Numbered from the stretch's first letter, positions 17,671-28,057 are shown. The stretch: DNA of 64,000 nt from VRUE01 sp963796705 (GCA_963796705.1 CAWCMK010000002.1:310001-374000), one strand, 5' to 3'. The notes: generated by a model from the letters alone, not told the origin. Translations and numbers: made by a program.

Positions 17671-18033
17671 ATGCTGCACCACGTCCTCCTAGAGGTCTCA
17701 GACCTCGACCGCAGTGCCTCGTTCTACGACGCGCTCCTTGCGCCCCTCGGTTGGCGGCGTCATTTCGAGGAGGACGGCACGATCGGTTGGGGAATCGCCA
17801 AGCCCGTCTTCTTCATCTCGAACCACCACGGAGCGCGGGCGGGCTTTGGGCTGCTCAGCTTCTCCGCCCTGGGCATCGTTGCCGTCAAGGCCTCCTGGGA
17901 GGCGGGCATCGGCGCCGGCGCCACGAGCGTCGCCGAGCCCGGGGAGCGGCGCTCCTATGGCTCGGGTTCCTACTCGGCGTTCCTGAAGGACCCCGACGGG
18001 TATGAGATCGAGATCACGATCGGCAGCGACTGA
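17671..18033 (+). CDS. VOC-family (glyoxalase/dioxygenase fold) protein
   Basis: The 120-residue protein has one vicinal-oxygen-chelate unit in two beta-alpha-beta-beta-beta halves. It begins MLHHVLLEVSDLDRSASFYD and ends with FLKDPDGYEIEITI, the usual position of the metal-binding Glu. His3 or His4 supplies the first metal ligand. The enzyme is probably a small-molecule lyase or resistance-type protein and the substrate cannot be inferred. It is encoded 60 bases after the ABC permease and just upstream of gap, on the same strand. Confidence 0.85.
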   Translation: MLHHVLLEVSDLDRSASFYDALLAPLGWRRHFEEDGTIGWGIAKPVFFISNHHGARAGFGLLSFSALGIVAVKASWEAGIGAGATSVAEPGERRSYGSGSYSAFLKDPDGYEIEITIGSD

Positions 18034-18077
18034 CCTCTAGCATCGGCATTGCAAGCAAACCAGGAGGAACTGAGCTC

Positions 18078-19082
<1,005 letters not shown>

Positions 19083-19100
19083 GCGCCCCCCGCGGGTCCG

Positions 19101-20288
19101 ATGAGCTTCTCCAAGGCAAGCGTCCGCGACGCCGAGGTCGGCGGCCGACGGGTTCTTCTGCGAGATGACTTCAACGTACCGCTCGAGGACGGCCAGATCA
19201 CCGACGACACCCGAATCCGGGCGGCCCTGCCGACGATCGAACTGTTGCGGGAGCGCGGCGCGGCTCTGGTCCTCGTCTCGCACCTCGGGCGGCCCCAGGG
19301 CCAGGTCGTGGGCGAGCTCTCGATGCAACCGATCGGTGAGCGCCTGGCGGCGCTGCTCGAGGCCGAGGTGCACCGGGCGCCCGCCGTTGTCGGCGCCGAC
19401 GTCGAGACGATGGCCGGCGCGCTTGGCCCAGGGGAAATGCTGCTGCTCGAGAACGTCCGCTTCGAGCCCGGGGAGACCGAAAACGACCCGCTCCTGGCCG
19501 AGGCACTGGCGGCGCTCGCCGACCTCTACGTGAACGACGCCTTCGGTGCGGCCCACCGGGCGCACGCCAGCACTGAGGGCGTCGCCAGGCTGCTGCCCGG
19601 ATACGCCGGGCTTCTGCTGGAGCGAGAGGTCACCGAGCTGAGCCGCGTCGTCGAGGCAGCGCGGCGGCCGCTGACCGTCGTGATCGGCGGGGCGAAGGTA
19701 TCCGACAAGGTCGGTGTCATCGAGCGCTTCCTTGGGCTCGCCGACCTGATCCTGATAGGCGGCGCGATGAGCTACAGTTTTTTTCGCGCCGAGGGGATTG
19801 AGACCGGCGATTCGCTGGTCGAGGAGGAGGGGGTCGCGCTCGCCGCCGAGGCCCTGGCTGCCGCCGAGCGCTCCCGGTGCAAGCTGCAGCTGCCCGTCGA
19901 CCAGATCCTGGGCCGCGAGTTCGATGCGGCGACCGAGCGGCGCCAGATCGAGGGGGCCGCGGTGCCGCGGGGTTGGATGGGACTCGACATCGGGCCGCGC
20001 ACAGCCGCGGCATACGCCGAGGCGATCGAGACGGCCGGGACGGTGCTCTGGAGCGGTCCGATGGGGGCCTTCGAGCTGGCGCCGTTTGCGGCCGGCACGC
20101 GGGCGGTCGCCGAGGCGGTGGCCGCTGCGGGGGGGAAGACCGTGGTCGGCGGCGGCGACTCGGTTGCGGCTCTGCGCGAGTTCGGGCTGGACGGAAGGGT
20201 GGACTGGCTTTCGACCGGCGGAGGGGCCTCCCTGGAGCTCCTGGAGGGCAAGAAGCTGCCGGGCGTGGAGGTCCTGCTGGATGCCTGA
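19101..20288 (+). CDS. pgk: Phosphoglycerate kinase
   Basis: The 395-residue kinase transfers the high-energy phosphate of 1,3-bisphosphoglycerate to ADP. Family markers are VLLRDDFNVPLEDGQITDDT, LVSHLGRPQG and LLLENVRFEPGETEN. FGAAHRAHAST and the nucleotide loop VVGGGDSVAAL are also present. The start is ATG at 19101, 18 bases after gap. The stop lies inside the first codons of tpiA (8-base overlap), which indicates coupled translation. Confidence 0.98.
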   Translation: MSFSKASVRDAEVGGRRVLLRDDFNVPLEDGQITDDTRIRAALPTIELLRERGAALVLVSHLGRPQGQVVGELSMQPIGERLAALLEAEVHRAPAVVGADVETMAGALGPGEMLLLENVRFEPGETENDPLLAEALAALADLYVNDAFGAAHRAHASTEGVARLLPGYAGLLLEREVTELSRVVEAARRPLTVVIGGAKVSDKVGVIERFLGLADLILIGGAMSYSFFRAEGIETGDSLVEEEGVALAAEALAAAERSRCKLQLPVDQILGREFDAATERRQIEGAAVPRGWMGLDIGPRTAAAYAEAIETAGTVLWSGPMGAFELAPFAAGTRAVAEAVAAAGGKTVVGGGDSVAALREFGLDGRVDWLSTGGGASLELLEGKKLPGVEVLLDA

Positions 20289-21033
20289 TCGCACGCCCTA
20301 CCTGGCCGCCAACTGGAAGATGCACAAGACGGTCGCCGAGGCGATGGAGTTCGTCGACGCACTGCTGCCGCAGATCGCGGCGACCCAGCACGATGTCGTC
20401 ATCTGCCCTCCCTTTACAGCCCTCGCGGCGGTCGTCGAGCGCCGCTACGGCACCGCCGTCAAGGTCGCCGCCCAGAACATGCACGAGGAGACCTGGGGCG
20501 CGTTCACCGGCGAGGTCTCGGCGCCGATGTTGGTCGAGCTCGACGTCGAGGCGGTTGTGCTTGGCCACTCAGAGCGGCGACAGCTCTTCGGTGAGACGGA
20601 TGAGAGGCTGGCGCGGAAGGTCCCCACGGCCCTGGCCGCGGGGCTCGAGCCGATCCTCTGCGTTGGCGAGAGTGAGCAGGCGCGCGACGCCGGCCGCACG
20701 GAGGCGATCCTCGAGAGCCAAATTGAGGCCGACCTGATTGCGGTTGAGGGCCCGGAGCTGGCCCGGGTCGTCGTCGCCTATGAGCCGATCTGGGCGATCG
20801 GCACGGGCCGCACCGCGACCCCCGAGCAGGCGCAGGAGGCGATCGCCTTCATCCGGTCCCTCCTCGCTCGGCGCGGCGCCGGGGCCGAGGGGGTGCGGAT
20901 CCTCTACGGCGGCTCTGTCAAGCCGGCGAACGCCGCCGAGCTGCTGCGGATGCCCGATATTGACGGCGCCCTCGTCGGCGGCGCCAGCCTCGACGCGGGC
21001 GACTTCGCGGCGATCATCGAGGCGGCGGGTTAG
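20281..21033 (+). CDS. tpiA: Triosephosphate isomerase
   Basis: This 250-residue TIM barrel interconverts dihydroxyacetone phosphate and glyceraldehyde 3-phosphate. It shows the substrate lysine in LAANWKMHKT, the catalytic histidine in VVLGHSERRQLFGETD, the catalytic glutamate in VVAYEPIWAIGTG, and the phosphate loop ILYGGSVKPANA. The reading frame is open upstream inside pgk. ATG at 20281 was chosen because the family N-terminus begins there. The stop is only 2 bases before the gpmI start. Confidence 0.98.
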   Translation: MPDRTPYLAANWKMHKTVAEAMEFVDALLPQIAATQHDVVICPPFTALAAVVERRYGTAVKVAAQNMHEETWGAFTGEVSAPMLVELDVEAVVLGHSERRQLFGETDERLARKVPTALAAGLEPILCVGESEQARDAGRTEAILESQIEADLIAVEGPELARVVVAYEPIWAIGTGRTATPEQAQEAIAFIRSLLARRGAGAEGVRILYGGSVKPANAAELLRMPDIDGALVGGASLDAGDFAAIIEAAG

Positions 21034-21035
21034 CT

Positions 21036-22565
21036 TTGGCGGAGCTTCCGGTCCCTGCCGTTGCGCTTGTCGTGCTCGACGGCTGGGGGCTCGCCGAGCC
21101 CGGCCCCGGCAACGCCATCTCCCTGGCGCGGACGCCGACCTTCGACCGCCTCTGGGATTCCTACCCGCACACCCAGCTCTCGGCTCAGGGCCGTGACGTC
21201 GGTTTGCCCGACGGCCAGATGGGGAACTCCGAGGTCGGCCACCTCAACCTGGGGGCGGGCGCCATCGTCAAGCAGGACCTGGCGCGCATCGACGACGCGA
21301 TCGCCGACGGAAGCTTCTTCGAGAACGAGGTCCTGCGCGCCGCCTGCGAGCGTGCGCGCCAGAGCCCACGCGGTCGCCTGCACCTGCTCGGGCTCGTCTC
21401 CGACGGCGGCGTGCACTCGGGCTGGGAGCACATCGAGGCGACGATCGAGCTCGCCTCGCAGGAGGGAGTCCCCGACGTCGTCTTCCATGCCTTCACCGAT
21501 GGCCGCGACACGCTGCCGCATGGGGGCCGCGAGTACCTGGCCGAGCTCGAGCGCTGGCTGCGCCACGCCGGTCGGATCGGAACGCTGGGTGGCCGCTACT
21601 ACGCGATGGATCGCGACACCCGCTGGGAGCGGGTCAGACTCGCCTATGACGCGATCGTCCACGCCCGCGGTCAGCACGCGCCGAGCACCGCGGCCGCGAT
21701 TGAGTCCGCCTACGAGAGCGGCGAGACGGATGAGTTCGTCAAACCGACGGTGATCGGCGGTTACGACGGCGCCGCCGAGGGCGATGTCGCGATCTTCGTC
21801 AACTTCCGACCCGATCGAGCCCGCGAGCTGACCATGGCGCTGGCCGACCCAGCATTCGACGGCTTCTCGCGCAGCGGCGGTCCGCTTCTCGAGCTGACGA
21901 CGATGACCGAATACCGCAAGGGCTGGCCCTACCCGGTCGCCTTCCCCGAGCAGCGCCCGCAGGTGACCCTGGCGCAGGTCATCGCCGAGACTGGCGCTCG
22001 GCAGCTTCACGTCGCCGAGACCGAGAAGTACGCGCACGTTACCTACTTCTTCAACGGCGGCCGCGAGGAGGAGTGGGAGGGGGAGGACCGGAAGCTGGTC
22101 GAATCGCTGCGCGACGTGCCGACCTACGACTGCAGGCCGCAGATGAGCGCCCGCGCCGCCACTGAAGCCTTCACAGGCCGCTGGGCCGAGGCCAGCTACC
22201 GCTTCGGGATCATCAACTTCGCCAACCCCGACATGGTCGGGCACACCGGGGTCATTCCGGCGGCCGTGGCTGCCGTCGAAGAGGTCGACGCCTGCCTGGC
22301 CGACGTCATCGCGACGGTGGGGGGGAGCGGCGGTACCTGCCTCGTGACGGCGGATCATGGTAACTGCGACCACATGCTCGAGCCCGACGGCTCGCCGAGC
22401 ACCGCCCACTCGCTGAACCCGGTGCCGTTGATCGTCACCCTCAAGGGGCTGGCGCTCAGCGGGCCGGGGATCCTCGCCGACGTCGCCCCCACGGTCCTCG
22501 AGCTGCTCGGCATCTCCCAGCCCGCGGCGATGACCGGTCGCTCGCTGATCGACGCCACTGAATGA
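21036..22565 (+). CDS. gpmI: 2,3-bisphosphoglycerate-independent phosphoglycerate mutase
   Basis: The 509-residue metalloenzyme isomerises 3- and 2-phosphoglycerate without a 2,3-bisphosphoglycerate cofactor. LVVLDGWG near residue 12 supplies the first metal ligand. Ser65 in MGNSEVGHLN forms the phosphoserine. The central domain has VFHAFTDGRDT and RYYAMDRDTRWERV, and the phosphatase-type domain closes with VTADHGNCD. TTG at 21036 sits 2 bases after tpiA and is the only start that gives the family N-terminus. A metal-dependent mutase in a pgk-tpiA operon, rather than the cofactor-dependent type, is notable for an actinobacterium. Confidence 0.96.
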   Translation: MAELPVPAVALVVLDGWGLAEPGPGNAISLARTPTFDRLWDSYPHTQLSAQGRDVGLPDGQMGNSEVGHLNLGAGAIVKQDLARIDDAIADGSFFENEVLRAACERARQSPRGRLHLLGLVSDGGVHSGWEHIEATIELASQEGVPDVVFHAFTDGRDTLPHGGREYLAELERWLRHAGRIGTLGGRYYAMDRDTRWERVRLAYDAIVHARGQHAPSTAAAIESAYESGETDEFVKPTVIGGYDGAAEGDVAIFVNFRPDRARELTMALADPAFDGFSRSGGPLLELTTMTEYRKGWPYPVAFPEQRPQVTLAQVIAETGARQLHVAETEKYAHVTYFFNGGREEEWEGEDRKLVESLRDVPTYDCRPQMSARAATEAFTGRWAEASYRFGIINFANPDMVGHTGVIPAAVAAVEEVDACLADVIATVGGSGGTCLVTADHGNCDHMLEPDGSPSTAHSLNPVPLIVTLKGLALSGPGILADVAPTVLELLGISQPAAMTGRSLIDATE

Positions 22566-23764
22566 GGGACGAGCCGCGGCGCTTGCGATTCGAGATCAAG
22601 GCGCGTGATGGCGCCGCCCGGGCGGGCATCCTGCACACCGCGCACGGGCAGGTGCGGACGCCCGCCTTCATCCCGCTGGCGACGAAGGGCACCGTGCGCG
22701 GTCTTGACTCGAGCGAGGTTGCCGGGCTCGGTTATGAGCTGATCCTGGGCAACACCTACCACCTGTTCGTCTCGCCGGGACCCGAGCGGATCGCCGCGGC
22801 CGGCGGCCTGCACAACTTCATGGCCTGGGAGCGGGCGCTGATCACGGACTCCGGTGGTTTCCAGGTCTTCTCGCTGGCCCACGGAGGCGTTGCCGACGAG
22901 GTCAAGGGCAGCGGCCGCACCGGCGGGGGAGAGCACGGCTCGGTCCTCTCGATCGACGAGGAGGGGGTGCGGTTTCGCTCCTACCGCGACGGCGCCGAGC
23001 TCTTCCTCTCGCCTGAGGTCTCGATGCAGGTCCAGGCGGCGCTGGGAAGCGACATCGCGCTCGTCTTTGACGAGTGCACCCCCTACCACGCCGACCGCGA
23101 GTACACGGCGCGCTCCATGCAGCGCACCCACCGCTGGCTCAGGCGCTGCCTCGCGTGGCACGATCGTCAGGGACCTCCCCAGCAGGCCGTCTTCGCGATC
23201 GTCCAGGGGGGTGTCCACGAGGATCTTCGCCGAGAATCCGCGCAGGCGGTTTCGGAGGCCGCCGTCGATGGGGTCGCGATCGGAGGGACCCTGGGACGCG
23301 ACAAGGCGGAGATGGCGGCGGTTCTGGCGATGACCGTGCCGCTGCTGCCCGAGACGGCTCCCAGGCATCTGCTTGGGATCGGTGAGGTGGATGACCTGCT
23401 GGCTGGAATCGCCCTCGGGCTCGACGTCTTTGACTGCGCCGTGCCGACCCGCCTCGCCCGCCATGGCGGGGCGCTCGTGCCAGAACCCGGCGGTCGCTTT
23501 CGCGTCGACCTGCGGAAGGCGGGCTGGGCGGGTGACCGAGCGCCGCTGGTGGAAGGCTGTCCCTGCGCCGCCTGCTGCAACCACGATCGCGACTACCTCA
23601 GCTACCTCTCGCGGGCCGAGGAGCTGACCGCGGTACGACTCCTTTGCCTGCACAACCTGACCTACATGAGGGCTCTGGTTGAGGGGGCGCGAGTCGCGAT
23701 CGAGCGCGGCGAACTCGAGGGGTATCGGGCGGCGATCATGGCGGGAGCCACACCCTTCCCCTAG
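22562..23764 (+). CDS. tgt: tRNA-guanine transglycosylase
   Basis: This enzyme swaps guanine 34 of Asp, Asn, His and Tyr tRNAs for a queuine precursor. The 400-residue protein has the substrate motif ITDSGGFQVFSL (Asp96 acts in catalysis), the nucleophilic-Asp region FDCAVPTRLARHG, and the zinc site CPCAACCNHDRDYL with its later histidine. It starts in ATGA overlap with gpmI. No queA or preQ1 synthesis gene is visible, so these must lie elsewhere, or a base or queuine is salvaged. It ends 5 bases before the convergent kinase gene. Confidence 0.96.
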   Translation: MRDEPRRLRFEIKARDGAARAGILHTAHGQVRTPAFIPLATKGTVRGLDSSEVAGLGYELILGNTYHLFVSPGPERIAAAGGLHNFMAWERALITDSGGFQVFSLAHGGVADEVKGSGRTGGGEHGSVLSIDEEGVRFRSYRDGAELFLSPEVSMQVQAALGSDIALVFDECTPYHADREYTARSMQRTHRWLRRCLAWHDRQGPPQQAVFAIVQGGVHEDLRRESAQAVSEAAVDGVAIGGTLGRDKAEMAAVLAMTVPLLPETAPRHLLGIGEVDDLLAGIALGLDVFDCAVPTRLARHGGALVPEPGGRFRVDLRKAGWAGDRAPLVEGCPCAACCNHDRDYLSYLSRAEELTAVRLLCLHNLTYMRALVEGARVAIERGELEGYRAAIMAGATPFP

Positions 23765-23769
23765 CGCCC

Positions 23770-24990
23770 CTATTCGGTATTGCTTTTCACCAGTTTTTCG
23801 AGCTCACCCGTCACCTTTTCGATGGTGTTGCCGGCGACTTCCTTGATATGGACGCCGCTCGCCTTATCGGTTGTGAGAATTACCGTCGCCGCGACGGCGC
23901 CGGCGATCAGGACGAGTGCGACCAGCGCCAGCACCCAGCGCACGAACCGCCCGAAGAGGCTGCGCCGCGGTCTCGCCAGGGGCCGCGGCGGCGGCTCGAT
24001 CGGTGCCCGCCGCGGCCCCGCCGGCGCCGGGCGACGGGTCTGCGAGCGGGCCGGCTGGAACTCAGTGCGGGCGTTCTCCGCCAGACGCTGTGTCGCTGAC
24101 TCTGACCCGAGGACCGAGGTTGTCGCCGCGGCGGCGCCGGGCAAGGTCACGTCTTCACCCTGCATTCCCCGCTGCAGGCCGCCCGCGAGTTCCTCGGCGC
24201 TGGCGTAGCGGTGCGTCGGGTCCCCCTCGAGCGCCCGCAGTACGGCGGCGCCGAGCGTCTCGGGAACGTCCGGGTTGTAGGTGGATGGCGGCAGCGGGCG
24301 CTCGTTTTGTTGGCGGACCGCCAGCTCGGCCAGGGTCGAGCCCTCGTAGGGCAGCCGCCCGGTGAGGAATTGGTAGAGGACGACGCCGAGTGCGTAGACG
24401 TCGGTCGCCGGGGTCGCCTCCTCGCCACGCACCTGCTCGGGCGCCAGATAGGCGGCGGTGCCGACCACCGAGCCGACCTGCGTGATCCGTGTCTGCTCGA
24501 GGGCCCGGGCGATGCCGAAGTCGGTCAGCTTGACGGTCATCTCTCCGCCACCAACCGGGCCGCCGACGATCATCAGGTTTCCGGGCTTGACGTCGCGATG
24601 GATGATCCCGCGGCGGTGGGCGAAGTCCAGCCCGGCGCAGGCCTGGGCCCCGATCTCGGCCGTGGGATCGGGGCCGACCGGCCCTTGGCGCTGAAGGATC
24701 TGGGCCCCCGAGCGGCCCTCGACGTACTCCATGACGATGAAGTGGCGGCCCTCATCGACGCCCGTGTCGTAGACCTGGACGATGTTGGGGTGGATCAGTT
24801 TTGCCACCGCCAGCGCCTCGCGCCGGAAGCGTTCGACGAAGCGCTCATCATCTGAGAGGTGCTCGGCGAGCACCTTGACCGCGACGGTCCGCTCGAGGAC
24901 CAGATCCTTCGCCCGGTAGACATTCGACATACCGCCCGATCCGAGCCTGTCACCGAGCTCATAGCGGCCCGCGAGGGCTGCGCCAGCCAT
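23770..24990 (-). CDS. PknB-like Ser/Thr protein kinase, membrane anchored, without PASTA repeats
   Basis: The 406-residue protein has a full Hanks kinase domain (about 8-275). It has the P-loop LGSGGMSNVY, the ATP lysine K39 in VAVKVL, the catalytic loop HRDVKPGNLM, the Mg loop DFGIA and the activation segment end YLAPEQVRG. A proline/arginine-rich linker follows, then one membrane helix (VRWVLALVALVLIAGAVAA) and only about 35 outside residues. The PASTA sensor repeats of PknB are absent. The start overlaps the stop of the upstream lipoprotein gene (TGATG), so the two proteins are made together and the lipoprotein may act as a partner. Confidence 0.95.
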   Translation of the reverse strand: MAGAALAGRYELGDRLGSGGMSNVYRAKDLVLERTVAVKVLAEHLSDDERFVERFRREALAVAKLIHPNIVQVYDTGVDEGRHFIVMEYVEGRSGAQILQRQGPVGPDPTAEIGAQACAGLDFAHRRGIIHRDVKPGNLMIVGGPVGGGEMTVKLTDFGIARALEQTRITQVGSVVGTAAYLAPEQVRGEEATPATDVYALGVVLYQFLTGRLPYEGSTLAELAVRQQNERPLPPSTYNPDVPETLGAAVLRALEGDPTHRYASAEELAGGLQRGMQGEDVTLPGAAAATTSVLGSESATQRLAENARTEFQPARSQTRRPAPAGPRRAPIEPPPRPLARPRRSLFGRFVRWVLALVALVLIAGAVAATVILTTDKASGVHIKEVAGNTIEKVTGELEKLVKSNTE

Positions 24991-25550
24991 CAGCCGGCGC
25001 CGCCAGCTTCACTGCCTGGGCCGATGCCGCCGGAGGGCGGTTGCGGCGTCGCTTCGGGAGGCGCCGATTCCTGGCCTTTGGCGTTGCCTTTCGGGGCTTC
25101 TTGTTCGGGTTTGGGCGTCGGCGGTTGTTCGGTTTCTTCCCCGCCTTCTTCCTGCTTTTCCGGCCCCGGCTTTGCCTTGTGAGGCTTGGTGGGGGTGGTC
25201 GTTTCGGTCGTCGTCGGGACGCTTTCTTCGGTTTCTTCTTCGGTTTCTTCGGTGCAGGTGAGCACGACTTCGTTCAGTCGTTCGGCGCCCTTTTGCAGCG
25301 CTTCCTTCAAGCTTGCGTCGATTTCCCGGAGGTCATCGATCTGATTGCCGACCGCCTGCGCCGCGTCCTGGGCGGCGACGCATTCGCCTTCGGCCGCCAG
25401 GCTGCGCACCGAGGCGACGTTTTTGGTGATCTGGCGCGCGGTTGTCCCCGGCAACAGCTTCGCCTTGCCTTCGCTGCCGCAGGCGGCCAGGGCGATTGCC
25501 ATAGTGAGGCCGAGGGCGAGGACGATGGTGGCTAGTGCGAGCCGAGGCAT
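24990..25550 (-). CDS. Lipoprotein encoded with the Ser/Thr kinase, unknown function
   Basis: The 186-residue product has a signal peptide with lipobox ALAAC (Cys24). About 70 residues of helical sequence follow (ECVAAQDAAQAVGNQIDDL). The last 80 residues are low complexity, rich in Thr, Glu, Pro and Lys, as in cell-wall-spanning stalks. Two cysteines (in GECVA and LTCTE) could form a disulfide. Its stop overlaps the kinase start, so the two share a transcript. I infer an extracytoplasmic partner or sensor for the kinase, which itself lacks a sensor domain; no family match is recognised. Confidence 0.8.
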   Translation of the reverse strand: MPRLALATIVLALGLTMAIALAACGSEGKAKLLPGTTARQITKNVASVRSLAAEGECVAAQDAAQAVGNQIDDLREIDASLKEALQKGAERLNEVVLTCTEETEEETEESVPTTTETTTPTKPHKAKPGPEKQEEGGEETEQPPTPKPEQEAPKGNAKGQESAPPEATPQPPSGGIGPGSEAGGAG

Positions 25551-25602
25551 TGGGCGAGTCTAGAGAACGCCGCGTGGCCGCAATTTGCCTGCAATTTGTG
25601 CC

Positions 25603-26346
25603 TCACTGCCCGATGTACAGTCGGTCCGCGAGGCGCTTCGGCAGGCCCGCGTCGACGATCGACGCGGCGGCCCGGTCGATGTCGTAGGCAACGCGGCGAA
25701 AGCGGGCCGAGCTCGCCTCGACATCGAGCTCCAGCCAGGCGGCCCGCGGGTCGCCGTCGCGCGGCTGCCCGACGCTGCCGGGATTGACCAGCCAGCGCCC
25801 GGCCTCACTCAACTCGATCTCGGCGCCATCGCCGGCCTGGCTGCCGATTGTCTCCGCGAGGGTGCCGTCCTGCGGCATTGCAAAGAAGAGCGCGACGTGC
25901 GAATGGCCGATCAGCGCCAGCGGCTGTGGCTGGGCCTGCAGGCACCCGAACGCCTGCTCCACCGAGAGCACGTACTCCCAGATCGGATCGCGCGGGGAGG
26001 CGTGAAAGAGTCCGACTCCCCGGCGCGCTCCGCTCGGCTCGAGCCCGCGAAGAAAGGCGAGGCCATCTTCGCCGATCGCCTCCCGGGTCCAGGCGACAGC
26101 CACCGCAGCGGCCTCCGAGAAGTCGGCGATATCGAGCCCACCGAGCACCGCGAGATCGTGGTTGCCGACAAGGCAGACCGCACAGCGCTCATGGACAAGC
26201 GCCGTGCAGGCGTCGGGGTCGGCGCCGTAACCGACTATGTCACCAAGGCACCAGATCTCCTCGATCTCGGAGCAATCGATGTCGGCCAGAACGGCTTCCA
26301 GGGCGGCCAGGTTGGCGTGGATGTCGGTGATGACGGCGACGGGCAA
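25603..26346 (-). CDS. Metallophosphoesterase (calcineurin-like, YfcE/DUF2437-like)
   Basis: The 247-residue protein carries the whole dinuclear-metal motif set of calcineurin-like phosphoesterases: VITDIHANLAALEAVL, CLGDIVGYGADP, VGNHDLAVLG and LIGHSHVALFF. The final element WLVNPGSVGQPRDGDPRAAW is typical of the small soluble PP2A/diadenosine-tetraphosphatase-like group. The substrate is unknown; small cyclic or dinucleotide phosphates are common in the group. It is transcribed away from argS, with 70 bases between starts. Confidence 0.88.
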   Translation of the reverse strand: MPVAVITDIHANLAALEAVLADIDCSEIEEIWCLGDIVGYGADPDACTALVHERCAVCLVGNHDLAVLGGLDIADFSEAAAVAVAWTREAIGEDGLAFLRGLEPSGARRGVGLFHASPRDPIWEYVLSVEQAFGCLQAQPQPLALIGHSHVALFFAMPQDGTLAETIGSQAGDGAEIELSEAGRWLVNPGSVGQPRDGDPRAAWLELDVEASSARFRRVAYDIDRAAASIVDAGLPKRLADRLYIGQ

Positions 26347-26416
26347 GGCGGCTCAGCGTACCCAGATACCCGTTCGCTCCATACGATGGGGCCTTGCCGC
26401 CGAGCTGGGGAAAACT

Positions 26417-28057
26417 GTGAGTCACGACGCGGTCGCGGACCTCAGGGAGGCCGTTGCCCGTGCCGTCCGCGAGCTGCGCGACGGTGAGTCGGGCGGTCCC
26501 GAACCTTCGCTCGAGCGGCCGCCCAAGCCCGAGCTGGGCGACTACAGCTCCAACGCCGCGATGCTGCTCGCGGCGGCCCTTGGCGAAAGCCCTCGCGAGG
26601 TGGCCGGCCGTCTCGGGGCCGAGCTGGAGCGAGCCCTGGGCCGGGAGGGAGGTCTGGAGCGGGTTGAGGTCGCCGGCCCGGGCTTCGTCAACCTCTTCCT
26701 CACCGATGCCTGGTACAGACGGGCGATGGCCCGGTTGGCGGCCGCCGGCGAGGATCTCGGCCCGACCCCCACCGCCAGCCCCGAGAGGGTGATCGTCGAG
26801 TTCGTCTCAGCCAACCCGACCGGTCCGCTGCACGTCGGCGGCGGCCGCCACGCCGCGTACGGGGACGCGGTGGTGCGGCTCCTGGAGGCGTTCGGGCACG
26901 ATGTCGCTCGTGAGTACTACGTCAACGACGCCGGTGGTCAGATCGAGCGCTTTGCACTCTCCATCGCCGCCCGGATGACCGGCGAGGAGCCGCCCAAGGA
27001 CGGCTACGGCGGCGAGTACGTGACCGAGCTCGCGGATCATATGGACGCCGAGGGAATCGACCCCGGGGACGCGGATGCGATCGGCCGACGGGGAGTCGAG
27101 CTCGTGCTGGAGACCGTGCGCGGCACGCTTGAGCGCTTCGGTGTTGCCTTCGACAGCTGGTTTTCCGAGCGCGACCTCTACCGACGGGGCGAGGTGGAGG
27201 CGGCCCTCGCCCGCCTCGAGAAGGGCGGCCACTCCTACCGCAGCGAGGGGGCACTCTGGCTCCGGACGACCGACTTCGGCGACGACAAGGACCGGGTGCT
27301 GATTCGGGCGAACGGCGAGCCCACCTACCTGGCCGCGGATGTCGCCTATCACTGGGACAAGCTGCAGCGTGGCTTCGAGCTGTTGGTCGACGTCCTCGGG
27401 GCCGATCATCACGGCTACACGCAGCGGCTCCGCGCCGCGGTCGCCGGCCTCGGCGCCGACCCCGATTGCCTGGAGACACTGATCATGCGGCTGGTGCACG
27501 TCCTCGAAGGCGGTGAGCGGGCCCAGATGTCGAAGCGAAGCGGCGAGTTCGTCTCCCTCGAGGAGCTACTCGACGACATCGGAGTCGACGCGACGCGCTG
27601 GTTCATGCTCTGGCGAAGCCACGACACGACCGTCGACCTCGACCTCGATCTCGCCCGTCGCGAGTCAAACGACAATCCCGTCTACTACGTCCAGTACGCG
27701 CACGCCCGGATCGCGAGCATCCTGCGCAGGGCCGGACTCGATGAGGAGGCGGTGGCCGGCGGTATCTCGGGCGCGCCGGAGAGCACCCTCGAGCCCTCCG
27801 AGAAGGTGCTCATCAAGCGCCTGTTGGAGCTCCCCGAAGAGGTCCGGGACGCAGCGGAACGCCGCGCGCCGCACAGGATCTGTGCCTACTCGACGGCGAT
27901 CGCCGCCGACTTTCACGGCTTCTACCGTGACTGTCAGGTGATCGGCGCCGAGGGTGAGGGCGTCGAAAGCGCCCGCTTGGCGCTCTGCCTGGTCACCAAG
28001 CGATCGATCGCCTCCTGTCTGGGGCTTCTGGGAATCTCCGCGCCAGAGCGGATGTGA
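26417..28057 (+). CDS. argS: Arginyl-tRNA synthetase
   Basis: The 546-residue class I synthetase charges tRNA-Arg. It has an N-terminal additional domain with LGDYSSNAAMLLA. The HIGH-like motif appears as GPLHVGGGRHAAYGDAV, with QIERFALSI after it. VLGADHHGYTQRL and the KMSKS-like loop GERAQMSKRSGEFVSL follow. The anticodon domain closes the protein. GTG at 26417 has a GGGG-rich site upstream; the longer upstream frame overlaps the divergent phosphoesterase. Its stop overlaps the next gene by 4 bases. Confidence 0.96.
   Translation: MSHDAVADLREAVARAVRELRDGESGGPEPSLERPPKPELGDYSSNAAMLLAAALGESPREVAGRLGAELERALGREGGLERVEVAGPGFVNLFLTDAWYRRAMARLAAAGEDLGPTPTASPERVIVEFVSANPTGPLHVGGGRHAAYGDAVVRLLEAFGHDVAREYYVNDAGGQIERFALSIAARMTGEEPPKDGYGGEYVTELADHMDAEGIDPGDADAIGRRGVELVLETVRGTLERFGVAFDSWFSERDLYRRGEVEAALARLEKGGHSYRSEGALWLRTTDFGDDKDRVLIRANGEPTYLAADVAYHWDKLQRGFELLVDVLGADHHGYTQRLRAAVAGLGADPDCLETLIMRLVHVLEGGERAQMSKRSGEFVSLEELLDDIGVDATRWFMLWRSHDTTVDLDLDLARRESNDNPVYYVQYAHARIASILRRAGLDEEAVAGGISGAPESTLEPSEKVLIKRLLELPEEVRDAAERRAPHRICAYSTAIAADFHGFYRDCQVIGAEGEGVESARLALCLVTKRSIASCLGLLGISAPERM

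Noticed and set aside
23765..23769. Terminator between the convergent tgt and kinase genes
   Set aside because: Only 5 bases separate the stops and no hairpin is visible.
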